Of a DNA stretch of 64,000 nucleotides, positions 30,008 through 38,496 are shown piece after piece. The DNA is from Mycolicibacterium moriokaense. GTDB lineage: Bacteria > Actinomycetota > Actinomycetes > Mycobacteriales > Mycobacteriaceae. Under the pieces are notes generated by a model that worked only from the letters and a program-made list of their open reading frames with translations, did not search any database and was not told where the DNA came from. The position numbers and the translations under genes are program-made. The stretch is taken from the NCBI RefSeq assembly GCF_003347205.1, contig NZ_QQBJ01000005.1:248001-312000 (forward strand). The letters are read 5' to 3'. Each line of letters opens with the position of its first letter. The first letter of the stretch is position 1.

Positions 30008-32128
30008 CTACTCGCAGGTGGTGTCGGCGGCGTTGGTGACCGTCAGGTCCTCGGGCAGCTGGGTCGGCGTGCTGTTGCTGCCGTGCAGCACCTGGACCTG
30101 TATCGACGAGCCGCTGGGCATCGGAGCCCCCACCGAGGAGAAGTCGGAGCCGAGCACCACCTGCACGGTGCTGCCCTTGCCGTTGACACGCTCGATCGTC
30201 GGTTGGCTGAACGCCGACGCGACGGTGGCGGCGGCTTCCTCGTTGCCCGGTGAGAAGAACACCGTCGTCGAGGTCAGCGGGCCCGACGGGTAGTCGTCGG
30301 GGGTGGCGACCTTGAAGCCCTGTTGCTCCAATTCGGTTGCGGCCGTGGCCCCTAGCCCATCCTGGCCGGTCGAGTTCGACACCTGGACGGTGACCGTCGC
30401 TGGGTCGGTCGTGATGGCGTCGACGACCTCGCCGGGATCGGTGGCGGCGGCGTCGGGCGACGGCGTCTCGCTCGTCGGCGACTCGCTGGTCTGGTTCGTC
30501 ATCGACTCCGGCGTACCGGGCACCGGCGTGTTGTCGGCGTTGCGTTCCTCGGGCAGCGGGTCGTCGTTGATGATGGCGTCGAAGATCGCGCGGGTGTCGT
30601 CCACGCGCATGTGCTCGTTGCCCCACTCGTCCATGTATCCGGTGGTCGGCACGGTGATGAAGGTGATCCGGCCTGCGGCGATGCCCTGCACCGACTGGCC
30701 GAGTTGTACCAGGTCCTTGGTGTTGATGTTGTCGACGAAGCTGTCGTCGATGAACTGGTTGACGACATTGTTCAGCTTGCTCAGTGAGAAGAAGACCTCT
30801 TTGGAGATCATCGAGCGCAGCAGCGACGACAGGAACAACTGCTGGCGCTTGATGCGGCCGTAGTCGCCGTTGGTCTCGGTGGTCACCTGGCGGGCGCGAA
30901 CGTACTGCAGGGCGGTGTGGCCGTCGACCATCTGGCGGCCGGCGTTGGGCAGCACCGTGCCCAGTTCGTAGTCCTCCAGCGGGGTGGTGCTGCATACCTC
31001 CACGCCGCCGAGGGCGTCGACCATCTTGGAGAAACCGGCGAAGTCCACCGCCATGAACCGGTTGATGGACAGCCCCGACAGCTTCTGGATGACCTTCACC
31101 AGACACTTGGGCCCGCCGAAGGCGTACGCCGAGTTCAGCTTCGTCTCCGTGTAGACCTCGTCAGGCCCGTAGGTGCCGCTCTGCTCGTCGTAGAGGGGGC
31201 CGTACTCGCGAGTCTGCGGATTCCACGGCTCGCACTTCATCGGCTCGATGTTCAGGTCGCGCGGAAACGACACCGCCACAACGCGTTCCCGGTTGGCGGG
31301 GATGTTGACCAGCATGATGGTGTCCGACCGCGTGCCACCGGCGTCCTCGGTGTCGCCCGCGCCCATGTCGGCGTTCTGGCCGTAGCGGCTGTCCACGCCG
31401 ACGATGAGGAAGTTCTCGTCACCGAACTGCGCGTTGGGGTCGACGATGTCGCGTGACCCCTGATCCAGCGCGGAGACGCGGTTGAGCATGCTGTTCTTCT
31501 GCGACTGCCACTGCCAGGCGCCGCCGGTCATCGCGAGCGCGAGCACCGCGAAGAGGGCCGCCAGCGACCGGCCCGCCAGCATCACCCGGCGGCGGGGCGC
31601 CCGCTTCTTCGGCTCGTCGACGTGATCGGCGGCGGGTTCGCCGATGCGCTCCGGAGCGACGCGCTCCAACCGCGCCCGCTTCAAGGCGGCCAGGTCGGGA
31701 ATCTCGTCGGCGTAGGAGACGACGGGAATGACCTCGGTATCGGGGTCGGACAAGGGCTCGGGTCGCGGCTTGGACCGAAGCTGGCGTGGTTGCCTCGGGC
31801 GCGGCGGGGGCGGGGCGGGAACGGGCGGCCGTGGCGGCGGCTGGGCGGCGCGGGGCGGTGCCGCCGGCGGCTCTGGTTCGGGCGCCGAGTGCCTGCTCGG
31901 CAGGTCAGCCGGTGCGGAGCCGGTGATCTTGGCGATGAGGTCGGCCACGGTCACGCCGTCGGCGTGGTGGCCCGTTTCGGGGTCGGGGTCCTCGGGTGCT
32001 GCAGCAGGTTGGCGTTCCCACGGCGCGGCGGCTCGCGGTGGCCGCGGCGATCGGGTAAGCCACTCGTTGGCGCCGTTCGTGTCGGACGCGCGCGGGCGAC
32101 CAGGAGTGGCGTTCTCGCCGTCACTCAT
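30008..32128 (-). CDS. LytR-CpsA-Psr (LCP) family cell-wall ligase
   Basis: A 706-aa protein corresponding to Rv0822c. Residues 1-180 are disordered and Pro-rich, 183-206 form one membrane helix, the LCP domain spans roughly 250-470 (DTIMLVNIPANRERVVAVSFPRDL, with Arg and Asp residues of the catalytic site, and AFGGPKCLVKVIQKLSGLSINRFMAVDFAGF), and a LytR_C domain lies near the C-terminus (about 570-660). LCP enzymes join arabinogalactan to peptidoglycan. The cytoplasmic Pro-rich tail is unusually long, which may be a docking or phosphorylation region. M. tuberculosis Lcp1 (Rv3267) is the main ligase; this one is a paralogue. Confidence 0.9.
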   Translation of the reverse strand: MSDGENATPGRPRASDTNGANEWLTRSPRPPRAAAPWERQPAAAPEDPDPETGHHADGVTVADLIAKITGSAPADLPSRHSAPEPEPPAAPPRAAQPPPRPPVPAPPPPRPRQPRQLRSKPRPEPLSDPDTEVIPVVSYADEIPDLAALKRARLERVAPERIGEPAADHVDEPKKRAPRRRVMLAGRSLAALFAVLALAMTGGAWQWQSQKNSMLNRVSALDQGSRDIVDPNAQFGDENFLIVGVDSRYGQNADMGAGDTEDAGGTRSDTIMLVNIPANRERVVAVSFPRDLNIEPMKCEPWNPQTREYGPLYDEQSGTYGPDEVYTETKLNSAYAFGGPKCLVKVIQKLSGLSINRFMAVDFAGFSKMVDALGGVEVCSTTPLEDYELGTVLPNAGRQMVDGHTALQYVRARQVTTETNGDYGRIKRQQLFLSSLLRSMISKEVFFSLSKLNNVVNQFIDDSFVDNINTKDLVQLGQSVQGIAAGRITFITVPTTGYMDEWGNEHMRVDDTRAIFDAIINDDPLPEERNADNTPVPGTPESMTNQTSESPTSETPSPDAAATDPGEVVDAITTDPATVTVQVSNSTGQDGLGATAATELEQQGFKVATPDDYPSGPLTSTTVFFSPGNEEAAATVASAFSQPTIERVNGKGSTVQVVLGSDFSSVGAPMPSGSSIQVQVLHGSNSTPTQLPEDLTVTNAADTTCE

Positions 32129-32223
32129 GTGCCCACTTGCCTCCGACCCGTTGAGCAGCGTGCGCGTCGGTGCGCATCAGCCGCTGCGCTTTGCCCCGCC
32201 TGACGAGAGGCGGCATTCCTCAT

Positions 32224-32241
32224 GGCCCCGGCTGCGGGGCC
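32224..32241 (-). terminator. GC hairpin after dusB
   Basis: GGCCCCG-GCTG-CGGGGCC forms a perfect 7-bp stem with a 4-nt loop in the 178-bp gap between dusB and the LCP gene. No U-tract follows, as usual for mycobacterial terminators. Confidence 0.45.
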
Positions 32242-32306
32242 GATAGCGACAAGACTCATATCGTACTGAGAGATCCTGAGAGACGTAATGTCGAGATGGT
32301 CTCGGT

Positions 32307-33440
32307 TCACCCACCGGAATGCATCACATCGGCGCCCGCAGGCACGGTGCAGTCGTCCGGGTCGGCCAGCCAGCCCTCAGGCAGCGCCACTGAGGCCGGT
32401 GAGCCCTGGCGGCCCCGCGGGCCCGTCGCGGCCTCGGGAAACGGCACGTCGGCGTCCAGCTTCGCCAGCAGGTCGTCGAGCTCGTCCAGCGTCTTGACCA
32501 GCGCCAACGCCCGTCGAAGCTCGGCTCCGGCGGGGAAGCCGTGCAGGTACCAGGCGACATGTTTGCGGATGTCGCGCATGCCCTTGTCCTCGCCGAAATG
32601 CGCGCTGAGCAGTTCGCCGTGCCTGCGGATGATCGTCGAGACCTCACCGAGTGTGGGCGGTCTCACACTCGTCCGCCCGGCGAAGGCGTCGGACAGCTCG
32701 GCGAACAGCCAGGGCCTGCCCAGGCAGCCGCGGCCGATGACGACGCCGTCGCAGCCGGTGCTCGCCATCATCGCCAGCGCGTCGTCGGCGTCGAAGATGT
32801 CGCCGTTGCCCAGCACCGGAACGCTTGTGACATGGGCTTTCAATGCCGCGATCTGATCCCAGTCGGCCGTCCCGGAGTAGCGCTGCGCCGCCGTCCGGGC
32901 GTGCAGTGCCACCGCGGCGGCGCCCTCCTCGGCCGCGATGCGCCCGGCGTCGAGGTGGGTGTGGTGGGCGTCGTCGATACCGATCCGGAACTTCACCGTG
33001 ACCGGAACGTTCGACCCCTCGGTGGCGCGCACCGCGGCGGCCACGATCCGCCCGAACAGCCTGCGCTTGAACGGCAGCGCCGCACCGCCGCCGCGGCGGG
33101 TCACCTTGGGTACCGGGCAGCCGAAGTTCATGTCGATGTGGTCGGCCAGATTCTCGTCGACGATCATCTTGGCCGCCGCGTAGGTGTTGTCCGGATCGAC
33201 GGCGTAGAGCTGCAGTGAGCGCGGGGATTCGTCCGGCCCGAAGGTCGTCATGTGCATGGTGACCGGATGGCGCTCGACCAGGGCGCGGGCGGTGACCATC
33301 TCGCACACATACAGCCCGCTGACCGTGCCGGCCCGGGCGAGTTCGAGTTCGCGGCACAGGGTGCGGAACGCGACGTTGGTCACGCCTGCCATCGGCGCCA
33401 GCACCACCGGGCTGGCCAGCCGAATGGGACCGATCCGCAA
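32307..33440 (-). CDS. dusB: tRNA-dihydrouridine synthase
   Basis: A 377-aa flavoenzyme that reduces uridine in the tRNA D-loop. Signatures: LAPMAGVTNVAFR (15-27), MNFGCPVPKVTRRGGGAAL with the catalytic Cys, KFRIGIDD, HARTAAQRYSG and GNGDIFDADDA. Equivalent to Rv0823c. Its start lies 17 bp after the desA1 stop, so desA1-dusB is probably one transcript, as in M. tuberculosis. The C-terminus (ATGPRGRQGSPASVALPEGWLADPDD) is an actinobacterial extension. Confidence 0.94.
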   Translation of the reverse strand: MRIGPIRLASPVVLAPMAGVTNVAFRTLCRELELARAGTVSGLYVCEMVTARALVERHPVTMHMTTFGPDESPRSLQLYAVDPDNTYAAAKMIVDENLADHIDMNFGCPVPKVTRRGGGAALPFKRRLFGRIVAAAVRATEGSNVPVTVKFRIGIDDAHHTHLDAGRIAAEEGAAAVALHARTAAQRYSGTADWDQIAALKAHVTSVPVLGNGDIFDADDALAMMASTGCDGVVIGRGCLGRPWLFAELSDAFAGRTSVRPPTLGEVSTIIRRHGELLSAHFGEDKGMRDIRKHVAWYLHGFPAGAELRRALALVKTLDELDDLLAKLDADVPFPEAATGPRGRQGSPASVALPEGWLADPDDCTVPAGADVMHSGG

Positions 33441-33457
33441 CTGCGCGCGGGGTTCGG

Positions 33458-34456
33458 TCAGGACGGTGATGACGCCAGAACCTTCTTGGCTTCCAGCCGC
33501 TCGGCTTTCTTTGCCTCGCGCTCGGCGCGCTTCTGCTTGGCAACCTCGAACTTGTCGCAGGCCTCTTCGAGTTCCTCGATGAGCACGCCGATGTCGTCAC
33601 GCATGCGCGCGGCCTCGCCGGTGAAGTCCTCGCGCTCGAAGATGCGCCACTTCTTCAGCACCGGCATGACGACGTCGTCGAGATGGATGCGCGGGTCGTA
33701 CACGCCGCCGACGGCGATGATCACGGCCTTGCGCCGGAACTCGGGGACGGTGAATCCGGGCATCTTGAAGTTGCGCAGCACCCGGTGCAGCGAGTGCATC
33801 GCCTGGTCGGGCGCGATGTCGAAGCCGGCCTCGCTGACATCGCGGTAGAAGATCATGTGCAGGTTCTCGTCAGCCGAAACCCGTTGCAGCAGTTGGTCGG
33901 CGATGGTCTCCTCGCAGGCCCTGCCGGTGTTGCGGTGCGAGACGCGGGTGGCCAGTTCCTGGAACGTCACATAGATGACGGAGTCGAAAAGGCTCTCTGC
34001 GAACAGGTCGCCCTGCTGGTTCTGGCCCGGGCTGAAGCCGCGGGTCACCTGCTCAAGGCGCAGGGTCTCCAGCGCGACCGGATCGATGGCGCGGGTGACG
34101 ACCAGGTAGTCGCGCAGCGCGATGCCGTGCCGATTCTCCTCGGCGGTCCAGCGGTTGACCCATTGGCCCCACGCGCCGTCCATACCGAAGTTCATCGCGA
34201 TCTCGCGGTGGTAGGAGGGCAGGTTGTCCTCGGTCAGCAGGTTCTGCACCATGGCGACCTGGGCGACCTCGGAGAGCACCGACTGACCGGGCTCCCAGTC
34301 CTGTCCGCCCAGCGCGTAGTAGTTCTTGCCGTCCGACCACGGGATGTAGTCGTGCGGGTTCCAGTCCTTGCGCATCGTCAGGTGCCGGTTGAGGTACTTC
34401 TCGACAACCGGTTCGAGTTCGTGCAGCAGGTGTAGATCGGTCAGATTCTCGTGCAT
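33458..34456 (-). CDS. desA1: Acyl-[ACP] desaturase DesA1
   Basis: A 332-aa soluble di-iron desaturase corresponding to Rv0824c, needed for mycolic-acid synthesis. Iron-binding motifs EENRHG (about residues 107-112) and DENLHMIFY (about 196-204) are present. ATG at 34456 begins MHENLTDLHLLHELEPVVEKYLN, matching the N-terminus that I recall; a longer frame to 34513 is possible but unsupported. C-terminal charged tail (KQKRAEREAKKAERLEAKK). In front lie AT-rich sequences with repeated ACAGATA (minus strand, about 34510-34560) that could be regulator sites. Confidence 0.95.
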   Translation of the reverse strand: MHENLTDLHLLHELEPVVEKYLNRHLTMRKDWNPHDYIPWSDGKNYYALGGQDWEPGQSVLSEVAQVAMVQNLLTEDNLPSYHREIAMNFGMDGAWGQWVNRWTAEENRHGIALRDYLVVTRAIDPVALETLRLEQVTRGFSPGQNQQGDLFAESLFDSVIYVTFQELATRVSHRNTGRACEETIADQLLQRVSADENLHMIFYRDVSEAGFDIAPDQAMHSLHRVLRNFKMPGFTVPEFRRKAVIIAVGGVYDPRIHLDDVVMPVLKKWRIFEREDFTGEAARMRDDIGVLIEELEEACDKFEVAKQKRAEREAKKAERLEAKKVLASSPS

Positions 34457-34752
34457 AAACCCTGCGTCCTCCTTGGGGGCGGGATCGTCCGTCATCCGGT
34501 GTGCGGGACCCATGAGTTATCTGTACCTGTGGGTTGCAGTCAATATATCTGTGTATCCCGGTGACATCAAGTTGGGTCGACCGCGCCGCGGCATCGGAAT
34601 TGTGACGGTTCGCGCGACGACGCGTGGCGGATGTTTGCGTGACGTACACCGCCGTACTGCTCGCGGGCGCAGCCTGTCGGCGGTATTGTTTCCGCAGGCA
34701 TGAACCTGGCCTAAACTTCCGGCAACTGTAGACCTCAGACATAGGTGGGCAT

Positions 34753-35232
34753 GTGAAGAAGATTTTCATTTCGGCCGGCACAGTAGGCGCCGCTGGAGTC
34801 GCGATGGGGGCGCTGGGTCTGTTCGGCGCGGGCATCGCATCCGCCGCCCCGGACGTGGTGGGAATGACCTACGGCGACGCGGTCTCGACGATCGAGGACG
34901 GCGGCGGCTCGGCGAAGATCGCGGTGACAGTCGGCGATCGTCAGGACGCCATGGGTGACTGCCTGGTCACCGGTGCCACCGATTCGCCCTTCGTCCGCGA
35001 CGACGGCGGCGAGTTCGCCCACAGCAGCGGTGAGGTGCTGCTGGCGCTGAACTGCAACCGCGGTGCGGCGACGGCCACCGTGCCGGGCGCCTCGGCCGCC
35101 AGCCCGGAAGGCCGCGACTTCACCGCCAAGGCTGAGGAAGCCGCAGCGGCGCAGCAGAGCCAGCAGGACGAGCTCGCCCAGTCCGGCGAGGTTCCCGGCG
35201 ACACCGCCAACCAGGACATCCCGACCGGCTAG
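34753..35232 (+). CDS. Exported PASTA-like protein
   Basis: A 159-aa precursor with a signal peptide (AGTVGAAGVAMGALGLFGAGIASAA, cleaved after about residue 32). The mature segment begins PDVVGMTYGDAVSTIEDGGGSAKIAVTVGDRQDAMGDCLVTG, which resembles one PASTA-type repeat (PDVVGMxxxxAxxxL). Two Cys (DCLVTG and LNCNRG) can pair. The rest is Ala/Gln-rich and likely disordered. GTG start with a GTGGGCAT upstream rather than a clear SD. Role unknown; mycobacteria carry many such small secreted proteins. Confidence 0.75.
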   Translation: MKKIFISAGTVGAAGVAMGALGLFGAGIASAAPDVVGMTYGDAVSTIEDGGGSAKIAVTVGDRQDAMGDCLVTGATDSPFVRDDGGEFAHSSGEVLLALNCNRGAATATVPGASAASPEGRDFTAKAEEAAAAQQSQQDELAQSGEVPGDTANQDIPTG

Positions 35233-35238
35233 TAGTAA

Positions 35239-35823
35239 TCAGTAGCTCGACACCCTGCTGAGCAGCATCTCGACGCAGTAGTCGATGAACTGCTCGCGGG
35301 TGGCTGCGAGTCGGCCGTTCAGGTACGCGGTGAACAGCATCGTCAGCGCGCCGATCAGGCCGGTGGCGGCCATGGCCTGCACCGCCGGGTCGGCGATTCG
35401 GGTGAGTTTGCGCTGCAGCAGCTCGATGAAGTTGGGCATCCAGTCCGCGCCCGAGCGCGTCAGCACCGGCTCGACCGCGGGTGCCAGCAGCAGCACCCGG
35501 CCGCGAGTCGGGTCGTCGACCATCAGCGCCACGAAGCGCTCCACCGCGTCGCGCGCCGTGGTGGACGAGGACAGCGTGGACATCGCCCTTGCGCAGACGT
35601 CGTCGTAGACGGCCCGCACGAATTCGTCGCGGTCGGAGAAGCTTTCGTAGAAATAGCGCTCGGTGAGCCCGGCCGCCCTGCAGACCGCGCGCACGGTCAG
35701 GGCGGGTCCGCCCTCGCCGCCGAGCAGCCCGACACCCGCCGCGATCAACTCGTCGCGGCGCAGCGCCTGACGGTCCTGCAGCGGCACGCCCGACCATCGG
35801 CCCCGTCGTTGACCGCCAGCCAC
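35239..35823 (-). CDS. TetR-family regulator
   Basis: A 194-aa TetR protein: helix-turn-helix ALTVRAVCRAAGLTERYFYESFSDRDEFVRAVYDD (about residues 40-75) and a ligand-binding C-terminal helical domain. GTG at 35823 is chosen since AGGAG stands 4 nt before it; the longest frame begins at a TTG inside the probable operator. Divergent from the MpaB-type oxygenase, which it probably represses. Corresponds to Rv0825c. Confidence 0.9.
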   Translation of the reverse strand: MAGGQRRGRWSGVPLQDRQALRRDELIAAGVGLLGGEGGPALTVRAVCRAAGLTERYFYESFSDRDEFVRAVYDDVCARAMSTLSSSTTARDAVERFVALMVDDPTRGRVLLLAPAVEPVLTRSGADWMPNFIELLQRKLTRIADPAVQAMAATGLIGALTMLFTAYLNGRLAATREQFIDYCVEMLLSRVSSY

Positions 35824-35841
35824 ATCACTCCTAGAATCAGG

Positions 35842-35859
35842 TGACAACGCATGTAGTCA
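35842..35859. promoter_or_regulatory. Palindromic operator between tetR and mpaB
   Basis: TGACAACGCATGTAGTCA is an imperfect palindrome (TGACwAC-N4-GTwGTCA) in the short gap between the divergent genes, the normal place and size for a TetR-family site. Confidence 0.5.
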
Positions 35860-35863
35860 GAAT

Positions 35864-36901
35864 GTGTCTGACCCGATCGGAAGCGCTCCAGTGACTCAAG
35901 ATACGTCTGAGCCATGTCCTGTGACCAGCGGGACCACCCCGGCGGCCGCCGGCTGCCCGGTGTCCAGCGGTGGCTACGACGCCCTGCCGGATGCGCTCGG
36001 CCCCGATTCGCTGACCTGGAAGCATTTCGGCCAGTGGACCGGAATGCTGCAGACCACTTGGGCCGGCTCGATGCAGAACATGCATCCTCAACTCGGCGCC
36101 GCGGTGAAGGACCACTCGATCTTCTTCATGGAGCGGATGCAGCGGCTGTACCGGTCGGTGTATCCGATCGGCGGCGTCGTGTTCGACGGCGACCGCGCAC
36201 CCGCGACCGGCGCCGAGGTACGGGACTACCACGTCGGCATCAAGGGCGTCGACGAGCAGGGGCGGCGCTACAGCGCGCTGAACCCCGACGTCTTCTACTG
36301 GGCGCACGCAACGTTCTTCGTGTCCACCATCCTGGCCGCCGAATGGTCCGGGGGCGGGCTCACCGAGGCACAGAAGCGCCAGCTGTTCGACGAGCACATC
36401 GTCTGGTACCGGATGTACGGGATGAGCATGCGGCCCGTCCCGAACTCCTGGGAGGAGTTTCAGAAGTACTGGGATCACATGTGCCGTGACGTGTTGGAGA
36501 ACAACTGGGCGGCGCGGGAAGTCCTCGATCTGTCGACGATGACGAAACATCCGTCGCTGCAATGGATCCCGGACTGGCTGTGGCGGCTGAACCTCAAGGC
36601 GATGCAACGCGTGCTGGTCTTCCTGACCGTCGGTTTCTACGACCCGCCGGTGCGCGAGCTGATGGGCTACCGGTGGTCGCCGCGCCGGGCGTGGCTGCAT
36701 CGACGGCTGGGCAACCTGGTGCGCATCGGTAATGCGGTGCTGCCCAAGCGATTGACGATGCACCCGCGCAAGCGCAGCGCATTCGACCGTGCCGTGGGGC
36801 GCATCCCCTCAGACGCACCGCTGGTGCAGACGCCTGCGCGAAACCTGCCGCCCGTCGAGTACCGCGGCGACGGCAAGCACTACTGCCCGGCCGTCGTGTA
36901 G
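35864..36901 (+). CDS. Oxygenase MpaB family (DUF2236) protein
   Basis: A 345-aa protein corresponding to Rv0826. DUF2236/MpaB/Lcp-type proteins bind heme through a His and include latex-clearing oxygenases and the mycophenolic acid oxygenase MpaB. Visible features: VYPIGGVVFDGDR, WAHATFFVSTILAAEWSGGGLTEAQKRQLFDEHIVWYRMYGMS with candidate His/Arg residues, and PDWLWRLNLKAMQRV. Substrate unknown. Start at GTG 35864 is uncertain; a GTG at 35891 is an alternative. Ends in a 22-bp convergent overlap with the DUF2510 gene. Confidence 0.87.
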   Translation: MSDPIGSAPVTQDTSEPCPVTSGTTPAAAGCPVSSGGYDALPDALGPDSLTWKHFGQWTGMLQTTWAGSMQNMHPQLGAAVKDHSIFFMERMQRLYRSVYPIGGVVFDGDRAPATGAEVRDYHVGIKGVDEQGRRYSALNPDVFYWAHATFFVSTILAAEWSGGGLTEAQKRQLFDEHIVWYRMYGMSMRPVPNSWEEFQKYWDHMCRDVLENNWAAREVLDLSTMTKHPSLQWIPDWLWRLNLKAMQRVLVFLTVGFYDPPVRELMGYRWSPRRAWLHRRLGNLVRIGNAVLPKRLTMHPRKRSAFDRAVGRIPSDAPLVQTPARNLPPVEYRGDGKHYCPAVV

Positions 36902-37239
36902 TCCGTCCACAGCGCACCATCGAAATACCGCAACCCAGAACGGTTGTGCGGATCCGGGAACCAGCCCGGCTGCACCGGTGGGTAACGCCCGTAGAGCCCG
37001 CGGGGATCACCGCGCAGGCTCAACCGATGCTCATACTCGGCGCGGGCACGCAGTCCCGCATCGCGCAACGCGTGGGCCCGCACCCGCCTGCGGATGGCGG
37101 CGCCCAGCCAGACGAGCGCGACGACCGCGACCAGCAACGGCGCCCCGCTGTGCACCAGCCACACCGCGGCCACCGCCGCGGCGCCCGCGACGATGGGGTG
37201 GCGCTGCCAGAACGGTCGGCGAAGCTGCTGGTAGAGCAC
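36880..37239 (-). CDS. DUF2510 small membrane protein
   Basis: A 119-aa protein with a hydrophobic stretch HPIVAGAAAVAAVWLVHSGAPLLVAVVALVWLGAAI (two close helices or one long one) and a C-terminal DUF2510 motif, PGWFPDPHNRSGLRYFDGALWTDYT. DUF2510 is found at the ends of many actinobacterial membrane proteins; function unknown. GTG start at 37239 keeps the whole protein clear of the divergent kinase promoter. Confidence 0.85.
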   Translation of the reverse strand: MLYQQLRRPFWQRHPIVAGAAAVAAVWLVHSGAPLLVAVVALVWLGAAIRRRVRAHALRDAGLRARAEYEHRLSLRGDPRGLYGRYPPVQPGWFPDPHNRSGLRYFDGALWTDYTTAGQ

Positions 37240-37302
37240 TCTGCCAGGGTACCCATCGCGGCGTTTGCCGACAGCCGTGGTGCCGAGCGCGGACCGTACC
37301 GC

Positions 37303-37308
37303 TAGCGT
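37303..37308 (+). promoter_or_regulatory. -10 box of a leaderless start
   Basis: TAGCGT fits TANNNT and ends 6 nt before the kinase GTG at 37315. Confidence 0.45.
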
Positions 37309-37314
37309 TGCGGT

Positions 37315-38481
37315 GTGCAGGCGCCAGAAATCATTGGCGGCCGCTACGAATTGCGGGGGATTCTGGGCCGCGGCGGGATGGCCGAGGTGCGCGACGGCTG
37401 GGACATCCGGTTGGACCGGCCGGTCGCGGTCAAAGTGCTGCATCCGGCATTCAGCGTGCATCCCGACAGCCGTCGTCGATTCGAGATCGAGGCGCGCGCC
37501 GCCGCGGGGCTGAGCCATCCCCACATCGTCGCGGTGCACGACAGCGGTGAGCATGCCGGCACTCCGTACATCATCATGGAGCGGCTGTCCGGCGGGACGC
37601 TCGCCGATGAACTGCTGCACGGCCCGCTTCCGCAGGACCGCGTGCGCACCGTGCTGGCCGACATCCTCTCGGCACTGGCCGCGGCACACGCGGCCGGGAT
37701 TCTGCATCGCGACATCAAACCGGCGAACATCCTGCTCACCGACTCCGGCGACGTGAAGGTCGCCGACTTCGGCATCGCGAAAAGCGCCGAGACGCCTGCC
37801 ACTATGGCCGGCCAGATCGTCGGCACGATGGCCTACCTCAGCCCGGACCGGGTGATGGGCAGGCCGGCAACCGTCGCCGACGACCTCTACGCGGTGGGCG
37901 CCGTGGGCTACGAGGCACTGGCCGGGCGACGGCCGTTCCCGCAGGAGAACATGGCCGCGCTGGCGCGCGCGATTTCGGACGGCGACCGGCCGCCGCTGCA
38001 CGTCGTGCGCCCGGATGTGGCACCCGGTCTGGCCGCCGTCGTCGAGCAGGCGATGGCCCACGACCCGCAGTGGCGATTCCCCAGCGCCGAGGTGATGCGC
38101 GCGGCGCTGTCCGGTGCGCCACCGCCCGGCCAGGCCCGGCCGTCGACACGGGTGCTCGCCGCGCCGCTGCCGCCGCCGACGACCATGGCCGTCGCCGCCC
38201 CGGCCCGATCCGGGCGCACCCGCGGGCTGCTGTACCTGGGCGCCGTCGTCGCGGCCTTCGTGCTCGCGGCGATTCTGATCGCGATCGAGTCGGGCTCACA
38301 GCCGACGGCACCGAAGCCCGTGACCACGAGCACCACGTCGTCGACGACGTCTACCACGACGACCTCGACATCCACCGCACCTGCCCCTCCGCCGGTGAAC
38401 GACGAAGGTGGGCCGCCGCCGGGAAAGAAGAGAGGCAACGGCAACGGTAACGGCAACGGCAACGGCCACAAGAAGGGGTGA
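37315..38481 (+). CDS. Membrane Ser/Thr protein kinase (PknB/PASTA-less type)
   Basis: A 388-aa Hanks-type kinase. Gly loop LGRGGMAEV (17-25), Lys40, catalytic HRDIKPAN with Asp133, DFG at 151-153 and a GTMAYLSPDR activation-loop end show an active kinase. One membrane helix at 304-325 anchors it; the short outer part has a Thr/Ser run, PAPPPVN and an (GN)n tail. No extracellular sensor domain of size is present. Leaderless GTG start. Targets unknown; neighbours give no hint. Confidence 0.94.
   Translation: MQAPEIIGGRYELRGILGRGGMAEVRDGWDIRLDRPVAVKVLHPAFSVHPDSRRRFEIEARAAAGLSHPHIVAVHDSGEHAGTPYIIMERLSGGTLADELLHGPLPQDRVRTVLADILSALAAAHAAGILHRDIKPANILLTDSGDVKVADFGIAKSAETPATMAGQIVGTMAYLSPDRVMGRPATVADDLYAVGAVGYEALAGRRPFPQENMAALARAISDGDRPPLHVVRPDVAPGLAAVVEQAMAHDPQWRFPSAEVMRAALSGAPPPGQARPSTRVLAAPLPPPTTMAVAAPARSGRTRGLLYLGAVVAAFVLAAILIAIESGSQPTAPKPVTTSTTSSTTSTTTTSTSTAPAPPPVNDEGGPPPGKKRGNGNGNGNGNGHKKG
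38434..38463 (+). repeat. Hexamer tandem repeat in the kinase tail
   Basis: Five copies of GGCAAC (one GGTAAC) encode (GN)5 just before the stop codon. Copy number may vary between strains. Confidence 0.9.
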
Positions 38482-38496
38482 CCGACGACGGTGGCG

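Noticed and set aside
35276-35294. GCAGTAG followed by GAACTGC, like the terpene-cluster palindrome
   Set aside because: Spacing and right arm do not fit (GCAGTAG-N5-GAACTGC), and it lies inside the tetR coding sequence.
38434-38463. Tandem GGCAAC repeats as a possible CRISPR-like or VNTR array
   Set aside because: Pure hexamer repeat in frame within the kinase gene without spacers; reported as a simple repeat. No CRISPR array was seen in the window.
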